Assembly (NCBI GenBank): GCA_003952965.2
Contig: RXIC02000492.1
Coordinates: 62,001-126,000, forward strand
Reading direction: 5' to 3'
DNA: 64,000 nucleotides
From: Morella rubra
Taxonomy: Eukaryota > Streptophyta > Magnoliopsida > Fagales > Myricaceae
The position numbers and the translations under genes were made by a program. Positions 10,936-22,544 of this stretch are shown here, in pieces. The notes under the pieces are model-generated. The model was not told the DNA's origin, searched no databases, and was given only the letters and a program-made list of their open reading frames with translations. How positions within the stretch are numbered: the stretch's first letter is position 1; each line of letters begins with the position of its first letter.

Positions 10936-11340
10936 TGTTGGGTGTGAATTCTATACCCCACATCGTCAAGATTTGCGAGCCCCAAATCTTGACAAATTTC
11001 AGCGCCACCGAAAGGGGACGTTAATGCATCGCAAAGATTGAAGAAGGTTTTCTCCATTACACAAGTTAGATCTCTCCCTATAAATACTAACTCTTGTGAG
11101 TTGAGTGTGCCTCTATGAAGTGCATTGCGCGGCAAGCATCCAGAGTGAGAGAGAGAATTGAGAGGGAGGTACGTTGGTTGTAAGAGTTGAGAAAAAATTT
11201 TGTAATAGTTGATTTCTTGTTAGTGAAATCTCAATTCTCTCTTTACATAGACAGTCGCCGAACCACATTTAATATTAGTCTTTGTGTGGATGGTGTTTAG
11301 TTTCTATTCTCAACAAATCATATCAGAACCGGTAGTGGTC
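10936..11340 (+). mobile_element. Copia-type LTR with primer-binding site
   Basis: A 380-bp LTR (10936-11315) begins TGTTGGGTGTGAATTC and ends CTATTCTCAACA, so its first and last five bases are inverted repeats (TGTTG/CAACA). A TATA box (CTATAAATACT, about 11078-11088) lies mid-LTR. Directly downstream, ATATCAGAACCGG at 11320-11332 resembles the GGTATCAGAGCC primer-binding site complementary to initiator tRNA-Met. It is therefore a 5' LTR and leader. No gag-pol or second LTR is visible, so the element is a truncated remnant or a TRIM-like piece. Confidence 0.75.
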
Positions 11341-13828
11341 GAAATTTTCATTTTTGTATGGTTGCAATGAAAACTCACGAATAAGATCTGAAATTTGCAG
11401 TGATGCCATAGAGTTCTGTGAACTCCAGTTGAGTTGAAGAGAGATTGCATAGCCTCTATTTGGACACTTGGAAGAGGACGATAGGAAAAAAATAGAGTTT
11501 ACAGCATGAGTTACATTCTCTCTTTCCTTTGCAGGAATTCCTCAGCAGTCAAACGAACCAAAAAAGAAACAAACAAACCGAAATAGAATGCAATTTATAT
11601 TGAAACAGAGTCATCCTAGTGAGGATGTTGTTGTAATGGTGGTCTAGTGTAAGAAACGATTGTGCGGAAGTTAGTATTTCGTCATTCCTTTAATACCGGC
11701 GCATGTAGTTCAACATTTTTTCTCAAGCTTTATTTGCTACACACGAATGTTCTACTTGTATAGTACCCTTTGTCTTTATTCTTGTATTCGGAACGGATGT
11801 TAAATCCAATACTAATTGAGTACGTATTGTACTAATCATAAGCATACTCCTCATCTCTCCACTCTAAGATCCAAATATTAAGTAGCTCCCTATTGTCTGC
11901 CCGAACCATATCACATACATAATCTAACCATATAATTGAAACAAATAAAAATCTATCGGAATCCATATACAAAGAGATTCAACATGTCAAATAAAGACTT
12001 TCACAAACCTTCCGAGTTTGAGGTATTAGAAGACCATCGCCTATTAATATTTGGACAAATACCACCCTTAATCGCTGTTATTTATCAACCTATTAAATTC
12101 AATAAAAAGAAGAAATGTTGGTATCGAGTGCATCGTACCTAAACATTTAACTCATGCATCAAACACAAAAAAGGCGAAGAAGTAAATTAGTGCGTGCTGC
12201 AACATTTCTAGAGTTCAACAGCTGTTTGGCACTTGATACCAATATTACCACTCAGAATGTTACATGGATGTGTAATGGCAAACATCGATTAATACTTACA
12301 GGAATGTCGCAAAAGCTTATAGGACATCTCATGGGTTCTAGCATTTGTGTTTGCTAAGGAGAAATTTTTTTCGGAAAGAAAAATATTTTACAAACAAAAT
12401 AAGAAAAGAAAACATTTAATAAATGTAACCTTTGAAATATATATATATATAATATATGTACGTATGTACAGGTATTACACACATAGATAATGTTAAGGTA
12501 AACATATGTAACAAATCTAGGACTGAACTTATGTACACATATATGTTTATGTTAATAGGATACAAGTTTGATGCTGCTGTATATGTAAAAAATCTGTGAC
12601 ATATACATACAATGCCATTTATTTATGTTTGTATGGTAAATATTAGAAAGCTTTAAATGAGTTAAAACAAATCATGCGGAGTTTAAGTTTTAATTTAATG
12701 TCTAAAGACAACTTGTTTATCAAATGAACGAAGCTCGGATCGAGTTTATACAAACCTAGTTGAAACTATTCATGAAAAGTTCGGTTCATTTACAGCCTTA
12801 GGAGTATTCGTGCTTCAGGGCATTGAGATGACATCAATTGTTAAAAATAATGGAAAGAAATGCATGATGTGGTGGAGTAATTACGACCTACAAGTAAAAA
12901 TTCATGAAAAGCAACATGTGCAAATGAGTACTTGAGGAAATTAAGTTGCCAAAATATTTGTGAAGGTTCAAGTATAAGTACTCTGTCCAGGCCTCACAGC
13001 ACTGTGATCAAATCAGTTGGTTACATTAAGAGAAAAAAGGGCATCGCAACGTTAGCAATTCTCCCCGGAAGTCTTCCAGCAATTAGTGACCATCTACACA
13101 TACATGCAAAACAGATTCACCAATTATATTAAAACTATATGCAAACGAAGATTAATATGCTTTGTGGGTGGCCGGGACCATGGCTCTGCTTCTTTTAACT
13201 TGTGAGCTAGCGGGCTAATTCGCAACTAGCGTTTTGAGACCCAATTGTGAGCCGAAACTCAACAATAGAGCTGCAAAGAGATGGTGAATTAGGAGGAAGA
13301 GAAAAAACTTAAAAGAGGAAGGAACTCAAGCGGGAAGTGTCGAAGAGTTGAAGAGAGGAGCTTAGCGTCCCGAGTAAAAGAAAACTGGAGGAGATTGAGC
13401 CAAAGAGCCAAGCCAAGCTGGAAGCCAAAAAATTTCATTGAATGACCTAGACTATTTTACACCGTTAGATCTGTCAAATGTAATCTGGCGTCCAATGGAT
13501 CCTTTGCACAAAATTGCCATCGGAGTCAATCCGATCCCCTTTTTATATGGCATGGCAATTTTTGTTGAGGTAGTAAAACACAATCCACATGTCCTTATGA
13601 GGTTGGCGTGATGTGGCATGCCGTTAAGCTGTCAGACGGAGTGCTCGTGGAAGGACCAAAATGATATATTTAAAAAATCAAGGAACTGCTTACGGTCAAT
13701 TAAAAAACCCAAGACCATTTTTTAAAAACCGCCAAAACCCAAGGACCAAACTAGTGTTTAATCCAATAAAATATTGAACTAAAGAGAGAAATCATGAGGG
13801 AGAGACCGAAGTGATTTCGGCTCATTTA
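11341..13828. other. Gene-free interval upstream of the RING gene
   Basis: No supported gene. The first about 300 bp may be leader of the preceding retroelement. Short TA-rich microsatellite at about 12437-12455. Open frames near 11936-12142, 12154-12357 and 12932-13132 are short, lack domains and are not called. Sequence at 13680-13765 (repeated CAAGGACCA and AAAAACC motifs) resembles one arm of the MITE families seen elsewhere, but no partner arm was found. Confidence 0.4.
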
Positions 13829-14362
13829 TCGCCTGGTCTTCGATTTTTCTGACGGCCAACTATATCTTATTGCATGGTTAATAAATTGATAACGCGGGCA
13901 ACAAAGACATGAAAACCGGGGATCACAAGGTAACAAGCGAGCTATTTCATGTCCTTCCTACTTGTCTAGTAAAAAAAAAAAAAAAAGTACTTCCTACTTG
14001 ACGATATTTGCCAGACAGACAAGATTGGTTGGTAGATAGAGAGTTATTGATCATGACTTTTAACGTATGCGTGTGTTGTGTGTTTACGTTCCTTCCTAGT
14101 ACCCGCTGAAGAATGTGTTTCATGCTTGTCACCAATAGGCAACAAGAAAAACTGAAGCACGTGACCTGCAGTTGTCTGAATCCAGACTAGCGTGTCACAG
14201 AACTGGCCCCGACAAAGAAGTTAATTTTCTTTGACTTTACTGCTGCCTCGGGACTCTACATATAACACTACCTGGCATTCGTTTACAGCAGTAGGTTCGT
14301 GTCTTTCACCTAAACTGAAATCACCTCTTGTTTTTTTGCCTTCTAACAAATTACATAACATC
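13829..14362 (+). promoter_or_regulatory. RING-H2 gene promoter and 5' leader
   Basis: A perfect G-box CACGTG lies at 14158-14163, and a TATA-like ACATATAAC at 14258-14266, about 100 bp upstream of the chosen ATG. G-boxes bind bZIP and bHLH factors and suggest light, ABA or stress regulation; that is inference. A diverged second copy of this region lies at 8795-9270. Confidence 0.6.
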
Positions 14363-14875
14363 ATGTGCGCTCTCCTACCATTCTCAACCATCTCCCTCTT
14401 TTCCCTCAGTTTGATCAGCCTCTATATCCTGCTATTGAATCGGCTTTACAAGCTCACTTTTCCACCAAACATGTCGAGTTTCGTAACCTTGGCTGCTTCA
14501 AATTTGAGATGGGCATGCAATCGCTTGATTTCCCATGCTTTCTCGAAGCCTTATGCGCGTGATGTGCCAGAAGTAGTCCATCAGGAGCTAAAAATAGTAC
14601 GGCAACAGCACAAGCCGGGTTCTTCTAAAGTAGTAGAATGTTCTGTCTGTCTATGTAAGATTGAAGACGGAGACGAGATTAGAAGGCTGAGATGTGATCA
14701 TCTCTTTCATAGAGTTTGCTTAGACAGATGGCTCGGATACAAGAATCCAACATGTCCCTTATGCCGCGAATCTTTAGCTCCCTTAAGAGCAATTACTGAG
14801 CTCGGAATGGAAGTCCTCTCTTTTAAGTTTTCCTCGAGCAGATCCGCTGAGCGCGAGACATGGTGGCTAAGATAA
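14363..14875 (+). CDS. RING-H2 finger E3 ubiquitin ligase, membrane-anchored (RHA2/XERICO-like)
   Basis: This single-exon gene encodes 170 aa. I start at 14363 rather than the longer in-frame ATG at 14231 because the TATA-like box at 14258-14266 lies inside the longer frame. Residues about 5-26 form one hydrophobic helix, a likely membrane anchor. The C-terminal half holds a canonical RING-H2 domain: Cys93, Cys96, Cys111, His113, His116, Cys119, Cys131 and Cys134, with Trp123 in the E2-contact position. All eight zinc ligands are present, so ubiquitin ligase activity is expected. Small single-exon RING-H2 proteins with one N-terminal helix are typical of the plant RHA2/XERICO group, often ABA- or stress-linked; that placement is inference. 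Neighbouring DNA shows the gene was once tandemly duplicated. Confidence 0.88.
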   Translation: MCALLPFSTISLFSLSLISLYILLLNRLYKLTFPPNMSSFVTLAASNLRWACNRLISHAFSKPYARDVPEVVHQELKIVRQQHKPGSSKVVECSVCLCKIEDGDEIRRLRCDHLFHRVCLDRWLGYKNPTCPLCRESLAPLRAITELGMEVLSFKFSSSRSAERETWWLR

Positions 14876-15107
14876 ATCACATGTAAATCCAATCAAGGAT
14901 GCAATAAAGTTCTAATATGGCTAAGATAATTTTTTTTTTTTTTTTTTTATTGTGCTTTGTTAGCTTATTGGCTCTGACTCCTTGTGCTTGGGACCTTCCT
15001 ATCTTAGCTTTTTGGCCGTCATTCATTTGTCGGGGACCTAGCTAGATTATAAATAATAACATAACTCCTTTATTGCCACCACAAAAAGGCGTTCGTCTAA
15101 CTCATCG
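14876..15107 (+). other. RING-H2 gene 3' flank
   Basis: No further coding sequence. A possible polyadenylation signal (GCAATAAAG, about 14900-14908) lies shortly after the stop, followed by a T-run at 14931-14948. Confidence 0.5.
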
Positions 15108-17100
15108 ATGATATAAAGCTAACATTCATAATTAGTTCAATTAATCATGACTAAAAGATTATATACGTGGTTCTTGTTTCACTACTACGTACGTGTACGT
15201 TTAGGCTCCACAAGACTCGTAGTGCTCATGAACCATATTTCCAATTTGTTATCATTATATCTTCGGTAGGATTCGGATCAGATGGCTCAACAGAAATCGA
15301 AGTAGTGTATACCGTGCCTACCTACAGTGCTTCCGTTCTTTGAACAGAACCATCTAGGGCCTTCTATTCGCTGTCGTGAGAATAAGTTATTTTCAGATAA
15401 TCACGCCCGCCCGGGTAATTGATATCAAGTTCAGGTCCTTTTCCTACCCTTTCATTCAAATTGAACAGAAAAAAGAAGCTTCTTCTTTACAGAAAAGAAA
15501 GTTTGCCAGTCAATCTATAGAGCTCTATTTTTTGTTGGACCAAACTTTACGATTCAAGTCTGAATAATTGTATTCCTTGATTTTAGAAGTAACAGAGCAA
15601 CTATCGGTGGTTTGTATTCCAACATGTTAGGTTTCATGATTGGAACCGATCATATAAGATTTATATGGTTTTCTTCTTCTTCTTCTTAGTGTAAGCTAAA
15701 AGAATGCGAAAGGAAATAAATTACTTCCAAGGCACAACAGGTGCTTTCCTTGAAGGATATTTGCCTCCACCAGTTTGTACGCAGGGTTAATTTAAATTCA
15801 TTTAGGATACAATAGAGCCTGGATTCTAAAGATCCACTAGTTCAATTGCGTTGCACAACTAATGAAGAAGAACTCAAATCTCTCGATGGTTTTTGAATTG
15901 ATTAAGATAAGATAAAAAATAGTTTACATTTAAAACGGAGTTATATGAAATACAAATGATGTGATTATATAGTAGTTACATAATTGCTAGTAACGATTTT
16001 ATCTAAACCGTTTGAAGTCCACACTTGGCAAGGTACTCTTTCTACTATTAGGTTAATATTTTAATGTTAATATGCAAATAATTTCAAAATGAAAAGTTAG
16101 AAAAAAAAAGTTTTCGATATAGAACACTCATATCCATAAAATGATTTGAACCCTTTCTTTTGATTTTTTTCAATTTATTTATATTTATTGGAAAAAATTA
16201 TGAGTATTTCAACCCCTCTTTTTTATCTAATGTTGAATCGATGACCTATGTATAAATTAAGAAGAATTCTTTGGATTTGAAAAAAAAAAAAAATGTTGCT
16301 GACAATTATTTGTTAGTCCTCCGAATATTCTGGTTTAGTGATCCGTTTTGAGAATTTTTTTTTGAATATGAATAAAGAAGGGAGGATAGGCTCATTATAT
16401 AAAAAAATATGGGAATTTCTCATAAATAATTGAAGTAATTGGACGTGAGAGCCAAATGAATTGAAAGATTCATGTTTGGTTCGGGAAGGGATCGCGGAAA
16501 TTTTTAAATGAATGGAAAGATAATCTACTTTCATTAAATAATTTATTAGATAATTGAAAACAGAAGATCTTGAAGACTATTAGAAATTTAGAAGAGCTAT
16601 AACAACCAGAAAAAGCTCGAGCACGTTTAAGGAAAGATAATTTTATTAAATCGTGAACACATTTAATTATCCATAATTAGATTAACTAACCATACCAATT
16701 TAAACTATAAATCAAATCAACCATTGGATCTTCACCGAAGTTGAAACAATCAAGATCTGACCGTCCGATCAAAAGACCAAAAGTGCCAACTCTGCCTTAC
16801 AGCCCACGCTATGCGCGCGCGTGTGATGCACCATAGTCTCCACGTGTTGCACTATAGCAAATACATGTGAGTTTTCCGCTAACAAATGCATTCCTACAAT
16901 GTAGGAGTTCCTATGTGGACACTTTTTTATAAATACTCAATCCCAAAATATAAGATATAATATAACTACCTTTTGAAAAATTTTAACACATTCCCAAGGA
17001 TTTGCATGGTTTGGAGGGTTTCTTTTTTCAGTCTTCTATTCGAAAGGCATATTTAGATGTTTACAAGACATGAGTTAATGTTGCTTCCTTAATGAGAACA
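15108..17100. repeat. RING-gene downstream segment, copy 2 (interrupted)
   Basis: Blocks 15108-15688 and 16991-17100 correspond to 2168-2642 plus 4371-4572. Copy 2 has the pre-insertion (empty) site for LTR-like copy A at about 15560. It is itself interrupted by 15689-16990. Confidence 0.85.
15689..16990. mobile_element. 1.3-kb insertion of unknown family
   Basis: Absent from the paralogous site at about 4490. It begins TGTAAGCTAAAAGAATGCG and ends ATTTTAACA, which would fit LTR termini (TG...CA), with a TATAAATACTC box near the right end (about 16930-16940). No target duplication is evident. No coding region is recognised. Confidence 0.5.
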
Positions 17101-18750
17101 GATCAGAGTCTTCTCCTAACAACTTCAACATCCTGGGTCTAGGGGAAGCCAAGACTTGAATTTCCACAACTTAAAGTATCTGAACCGTCAAACATGTTTC
17201 TGCGATTGGATGCCTTTTTTACGGAACGTGGATTCATACGATCGAGATTGGAATTGGACCAAACCAAGAGAACAATTAAAAAACAGACGAAAAGCAATAC
17301 AAAGTAAAGAAAATGGTTCATAGAGTATAAGTGGGCCAAGAGACGACTTCTATAAAAGTGTGCCTAGCTATACGCGCGGTGGTCCGTTCACAACCAACAG
17401 AATTCATGACTTGGACGTTTAAACTCTTAATCGAAAATAACGATCCAAATTAATATTGCAAAATATATATATTCCAATTAATGTACATAAAATATCTGCT
17501 AATTATACACTACCAATCCTTTTTTCCCATCTTCTTCTTCTAGAAGACACAAGCACTTGCTAGCGGCCATAACACCACATATATATATCGTACCTGCAGA
17601 TGCCTGAGACTTTCTTACTATGTTCTTCCCATTAGAACGGCACGTATGTGATAGTATTAGGAGGGTGATAACATTGTACTGATAGTCCTCTACATCTATT
17701 CTCATATAAAAGAAATATGCAGAGTACTGCTGGAATTATAGGAGGGTGCAGATAACCCCATGATAGTATGTTAACCTAATTCTCCCATGCTAATTAATTC
17801 TCTCATCTCCCATCTCATGGTGATAGATTTGCTAGAAATACATGCAACGAAATCAATAATAGGACCGACCATATATCTAGCCATATTTGTTCAAACACAA
17901 CATGCACAACATAGTTAATCTACATATAGAGATTTGAAAATCTGCATCTAAATGATCTTCTAGCCTATTCATAATCTCATAGCCGTATTGATGAAATACA
18001 TAGACTAGAGACTTTTCATTTGAATTTAATTTTTAAATATTCTTTCCATAAAAAAAAAAATCCACATTTCAATTGTAAACTCTATTTCTTGAATTGTAAT
18101 AAATCTCTAACTACTCAATCTAATTAAAACTTGAAAAAAAAAAGTGATGTGTGTGCCACTGGATATTAAAATAATATCTTACAAGATTCCCATGAGACGT
18201 GCGATTTGGATCTTTTGAGTTAAGTCAGTTCTAAATGATCAATTAAGGGACGCAACTCTACACGATTATGTAGAGTGTATGTGCAATACTCTACTTGTAG
18301 ACCCCTACGATTCTATGGCCCACTATATGCCTGGCCACTACAAATAGTTAATAATGACACGCAAAGTAGGGCGGTTAAACAAAAGGCTGCCATTTCTTGC
18401 ATGGTGGTGTTTTTAATAACAACAGTTACGATCGAGAGGTAAAAAGACAAAAAAGAAGCTTCCTCTGCTTCAAAACAGACCTTCTCTCACATTAAAATCA
18501 TCTCATGTTAGAATAATTGGACTCATAGAATTGCACCCAATAATTTTAGAGAAATAAATAAAATAAAATAAGTGAACCTCAATTTAAGAGTTATACTATT
18601 CGAATCTTTACAAAAATAATATTAAAAAGTATAAGATATTCTTATTATGCCCATCGTGAAAAAATCTTTGCATGTCCAATTTTTGCAATGCTTTGGTATC
18701 TACTAGCTAGTGGCCGTTTAAAAATAGTCATAACTATAATTTTCAATACC
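17101..18750. other. Gene-free AT-rich interval
   Basis: No supported gene. Short open frames (17139-17339 and 17499-17705, minus strand) have no recognisable domain and no splice context. Confidence 0.45.
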
Positions 18751-19597
18751 CACTACAAGAAAATTACACTCCATCGCTTTAAATAACTACGACATTTGAT
18801 GTAATTCGCCACCTAACTACAACTCTTAGTAATTTACCCCGTCAAATTAATTGCCTCCTTTTGCATCCCATTGATAAAGACGAAACCATTAATATTGTGC
18901 ACACTCTTAGTAAAAAAAAATTTCAAAGCATATTGTGTTAACTCCTGTAGTTGTCACTCCAAGAATTTTAAGCTTTAGTGACGAATTGGTCGGTGACAAA
19001 TTAAAATTCGTTACTAAACAACACCCTTCAGTGACCGAATTTAAATTTTGTCATTGAATCTACTAGGCCAGAGTTACATTCGTCTGGACGAAAATCAAGA
19101 CAATCTGGACATCTTTTGGGTGACGAACCATTTACTGTCACAAATTTGTGACGCTTCAATTTCTTCACAGATTGTGATATTGGGTCCGGACGTTCACGAA
19201 CACTGTAAGGACGTGAAGGGATTGTGCGCATGGTTGGCATGTGCAAGAGGCAAATAGCGGTGTGTCCGCACAAGCCAGTAACTTCCAGACAGTTTTTGGG
19301 TGACGAAATATATATCCTCCCTGATCAGTGACGAAAAAGGGTTTGTCAGAAACGATGCATGTCCGTCCGGATGAATGGGGGTGCGGCAATGGTTGCCCCG
19401 TGTTTGACACAGTCAAAGTGGCAAAGAGCTATCTTTGTTTGAACGCTACTATTCCGTGCAGACGTGAATCACCGTATTTTGATCAATTTGTTTCCTTTCA
19501 CGTTGCATGTCTGAAATGTGTGCCCGCCTGAACACGTTCGCGAGGCTTATCACCGTCCAGAGTACGGCTAAGTCAGGTCGAGGGATGCATAGATGCC
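18751..19597 (+). mobile_element. CACTA-type transposon end and internal sequence
   Basis: The segment begins CACTACAAGAAAATTACAC, the plant CACTA consensus. It continues with repeated GTGACGAA, CAGTGAC and GTGACAAATT motifs (about 18977, 18993, 19029, 19118 and 19330) like CACTA subterminal or internal repeats. No right end is found before the copia fragment begins. Overlapping open frames here on both strands (60-85 codons) show no domain. Confidence 0.55.
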
Positions 19598-20345
19598 ATG
19601 AAAGAAGAAACGGCATCCATAGACAAAAATGAGGTCTTGGAATTGATTGGATTAGGTGATGGAGCAACCCTAAATCAATGCAAATGGGTTGCCAAAACTA
19701 AACTTGACTCCAATGGTAATGTTGATCGTTATATAGTCAGATTAGTTGCTCAAAGATTTCGTCAAACAGAAGGTATACGGATCGATTATAATTTTCAAAT
19801 GTACTACGAAATTAACTTCTGCGATAATGAGCTTGCATTTACATAAAGACGTGCCTTCTCTACAAAAATGAATGGGCACGATAATGAGCATGGTATATAT
19901 TTGAATTTTCATAAGAACATTATAGGTAAATTATTAGCAAAATTTTAAATGGTTTATAAAATTAATCCTCAATCTTGTTCTGATATCATTACATCTGTCA
20001 GTTCTATAAAAAAAATATTTTTGATAGATGCATATACCTGAAGATTAGTGAGAGCAAGTTTATATTATTAATTTTACATGTGATGATATTTTACTCGGTT
20101 TTGGATTATTGCATGAAACTAAAAGTTTCCTTTCCAAGAACCTTGAGATAGTGATTAAGTCTATCAAGATAGGCATAAAAAATTGCATGTCTTATCTCAA
20201 AAGACATATATTATTACTAAAGTTCTCGAAAGATTTTAAATGCAAAATTGTTCACCAAGCCCAGCCCAATTAATTGTTAAAGGTGACAAATTTAGTAAAA
20301 GTCGATGCCTTAAATATACTTCATTTAAATATTAATGCATAATGT
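19598..20345 (+). pseudogene. Ty1-copia reverse transcriptase fragment
   Basis: The open frame 19598-19846 reads as the start of a copia RT (WVAKTKLDSNGNVDRY then RLVAQRFRQTEGI). Further downstream, across stops and frame changes, come DDILLGFGLLHETKSFLSKN (about 20081-20140) and KTYITKVLERF near 20200-20235. The catalytic core between them is missing or unreadable. There are no LTRs attached. It is a decayed internal fragment. Confidence 0.8.
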
Positions 20346-20485
20346 ATTTTGGGTGGGTAAATCAAGTAATGTACTTCATTTCGTCATAAAAAAAAAAAAA
20401 AAATCTAATAATCCAAAAAAAGGAAATCACACTTATTTTACTTACAACTGAATTTGAACAGTATTAGCTAACACCTATATATGTT

Positions 20486-21315
20486 GGGTTAATGACCATT
20501 TTGACCTGCGTTTTGATCACTTTTAAATTCATCCCCGGGCTTTCGAGTTTATCACACATAGTCTTTGAGATTTATGATTTTATCAAAATGGTCCTTCCTT
20601 CCACTTCTATTAGTGATTGCCCAGTCAACTAACGACCATACATGTCATAACCAACCAAAATGACACGTGTAACAAAATTTATTTAAAAATGTCACGTCAT
20701 TTTAATGTGCCACATCAGAAAACTAAACAAAGTTTATATAAAAAAATCAATAAAAAAAAAAACCCAAACCAGGGAGGGGTGAGCCACCCCTTGTAGAGAA
20801 AGGGGTGGCTCGGCCTCCCTGATTTTGGGGTGGTTGCGAGCTACCCTGTAAAGGATCTGGACTTCCTCTGCAAGGGTTCGCTCATTGCCACCCTGCCTCT
20901 TTTGTTTTGGGGTGGTCGTAGCCACTTGGACTCCCCGCGAGGGGTGCATGACTTGCTGCACCCCTTTCTCTTGGAGAAGGGATGGCCACAAGCCACCCCG
21001 TTCGTTTTTTTTTTTTTTTTCAAAAATATTTTTAATTGATCTTTTTCTTTTATAACTTTTTTTTTTATTTTACTGATGTGGCACAATAAAAATGACATAG
21101 CATTTTTGAATAAAATTTGTTGCACGTGTCATTTTTTGTTGGTCATAACGTATAGGGCCGTTAGTTAACTGAACAATTCGCAAACGGAAATTGGACAGAT
21201 GGACCATTTTGACAAAATCATAAACCTCAAGGACTAATGTGTGACAAACACGAAAATCTAGGGACGAATTTATAAAAGTGATCAAAACCCAGGGGACAAA
21301 AATGGTCATCAATCC
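20486..21315. mobile_element. Mutator-like non-autonomous element, 830 bp
   Basis: Long inverted termini pair: left GGGTTAATGACCATTTTGAC with right (reverse complement) GGATTGATGACCATTTTTGT, extending over about 110 bp including TTTTGATCACTTTTA and AAATGGTCC blocks. Flanking 9-mers ATATATGTT (20477-20485) and AGATATTTT (21316-21324) match at seven of nine positions, a decayed target duplication. The interior has GGGGTGGCTC/GAGCCACCCC palindromic motifs (about 20770-20815) and several short open frames that are artefacts of the repeats. Confidence 0.8.
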
Positions 21316-21889
21316 AGATATTTTTAACAATTCTTATATGGTGATATAGGGTTTGTTTTCTAATGTGTTGACACCAAATTTCTCAAGTTTGTTTTTGTCA
21401 AATACTTTATTAGCCCATAGGTTTTCCACAAATTTTCAGAAAACTATTATAGGATTTTCAAACTAATTATAGGTAAAAACACGAATTTTTCCCAATAATA
21501 AAAAAAATTACCCTTTCTTCCTTCGAAAAATCACATAACTCCACGTGGTACCCATGCAATAAGGTACCATTGTTCAGTTATTCTGATTTGACACACTGAG
21601 ATAAATTACAATTAAAATTAAGTATAATAAAGGGAAAATTACAATAACCCCACGAAGTTTTACATTTTTCTCAATTACCTCCCTAAATTATAACCCATTG
21701 CAACTGACCCTACTAAACTACGTCCTAATTTGAACGAAATTCATCCACGTGCATTACACTTGAATAGGGCAAATGACAATTACCCCCCCACAAATTATCA
21801 CTATTTTCTTAATTATCCCCCTAAACTATGTCCTTGTTAAAGCTTCATTCTCCAACCAATTTGGTGCGTCAATTTGAACGGAATCCAAA

Positions 21890-22280
21890 CCATTTCGTCC
21901 CAATAAAATGTGAAGAAAAGAAATAGTAAGCTACTTGAAGAACTTCATTGCACAGTTTGAAGCCTTTGTCATTTTCGTTCAGGTTCGATTCGCACAAGAG
22001 AACTCCGGTCTACGCAAGAGAAGCTGGGGGGGCATAGATAGGAAACTTGATTCACAAGGTACGCAACTTTTTGTTTCTTCGACCTCTTTCTTCTTGCTCA
22101 AATAGATAAAATCATGCTCCCTCAAGCAATATGAGTTGTAAGTTTTCATTCCTACGTAGATTAGAGTTCTTGCGTATGAATCGAATTTGAACGAAAATGA
22201 CAAAGGCTTCAAAACATGCATTGAGTGTTTTTCAAGTAGCTTGTATTTTCTTTTAATTTCATTTTATAGGGGCGAAACAG
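21890..22280. mobile_element. Foldback element with near-complete inverted-repeat arms
   Basis: The left arm (about 21890-22020) pairs with the right arm (about 22160-22280). A perfect 26-bp stretch is shared between 21956-21981 and 22188-22213 (inverted), and both arms continue with few mismatches, leaving a loop of about 140 bp. Transcription would give a long hairpin, a possible small-RNA source. It could be a MITE or a proto-MIR locus. No clear target duplication was found. Upstream (21637-21880) lies single-arm sequence of a related MITE type. Confidence 0.8.
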
Positions 22281-22544
22281 TCTTTTAATATGGGTTGATA
22301 GTCACAGCTGAGAAAAAACTTTAAAACTAAGTTGCAAAATAGAAAATATATTAAGACAAAAAATTGGAAGAAGTTAAAAAATTCAAATCTAAATATTTTG
22401 TTTTTTTTTTTTTTTAAAAAAAAAGTCTTCACTTGGTGCAGCCACCCTCTTGTTTCTTTCAAAAAAACCATTACCTACAGTTAGAAAAAATGTATTATTT
22501 TATTAACTATAATTTAGACAATAAAAAAGTAGAAGAAAAAAAAA

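Noticed and set aside
14231..14362. Longer N-terminus for the RING-H2 protein (ATG at 14231)
   Set aside because: The TATA-like box at 14258-14266 lies inside this extension, and the hydrophobic anchor starts right after the ATG at 14363.
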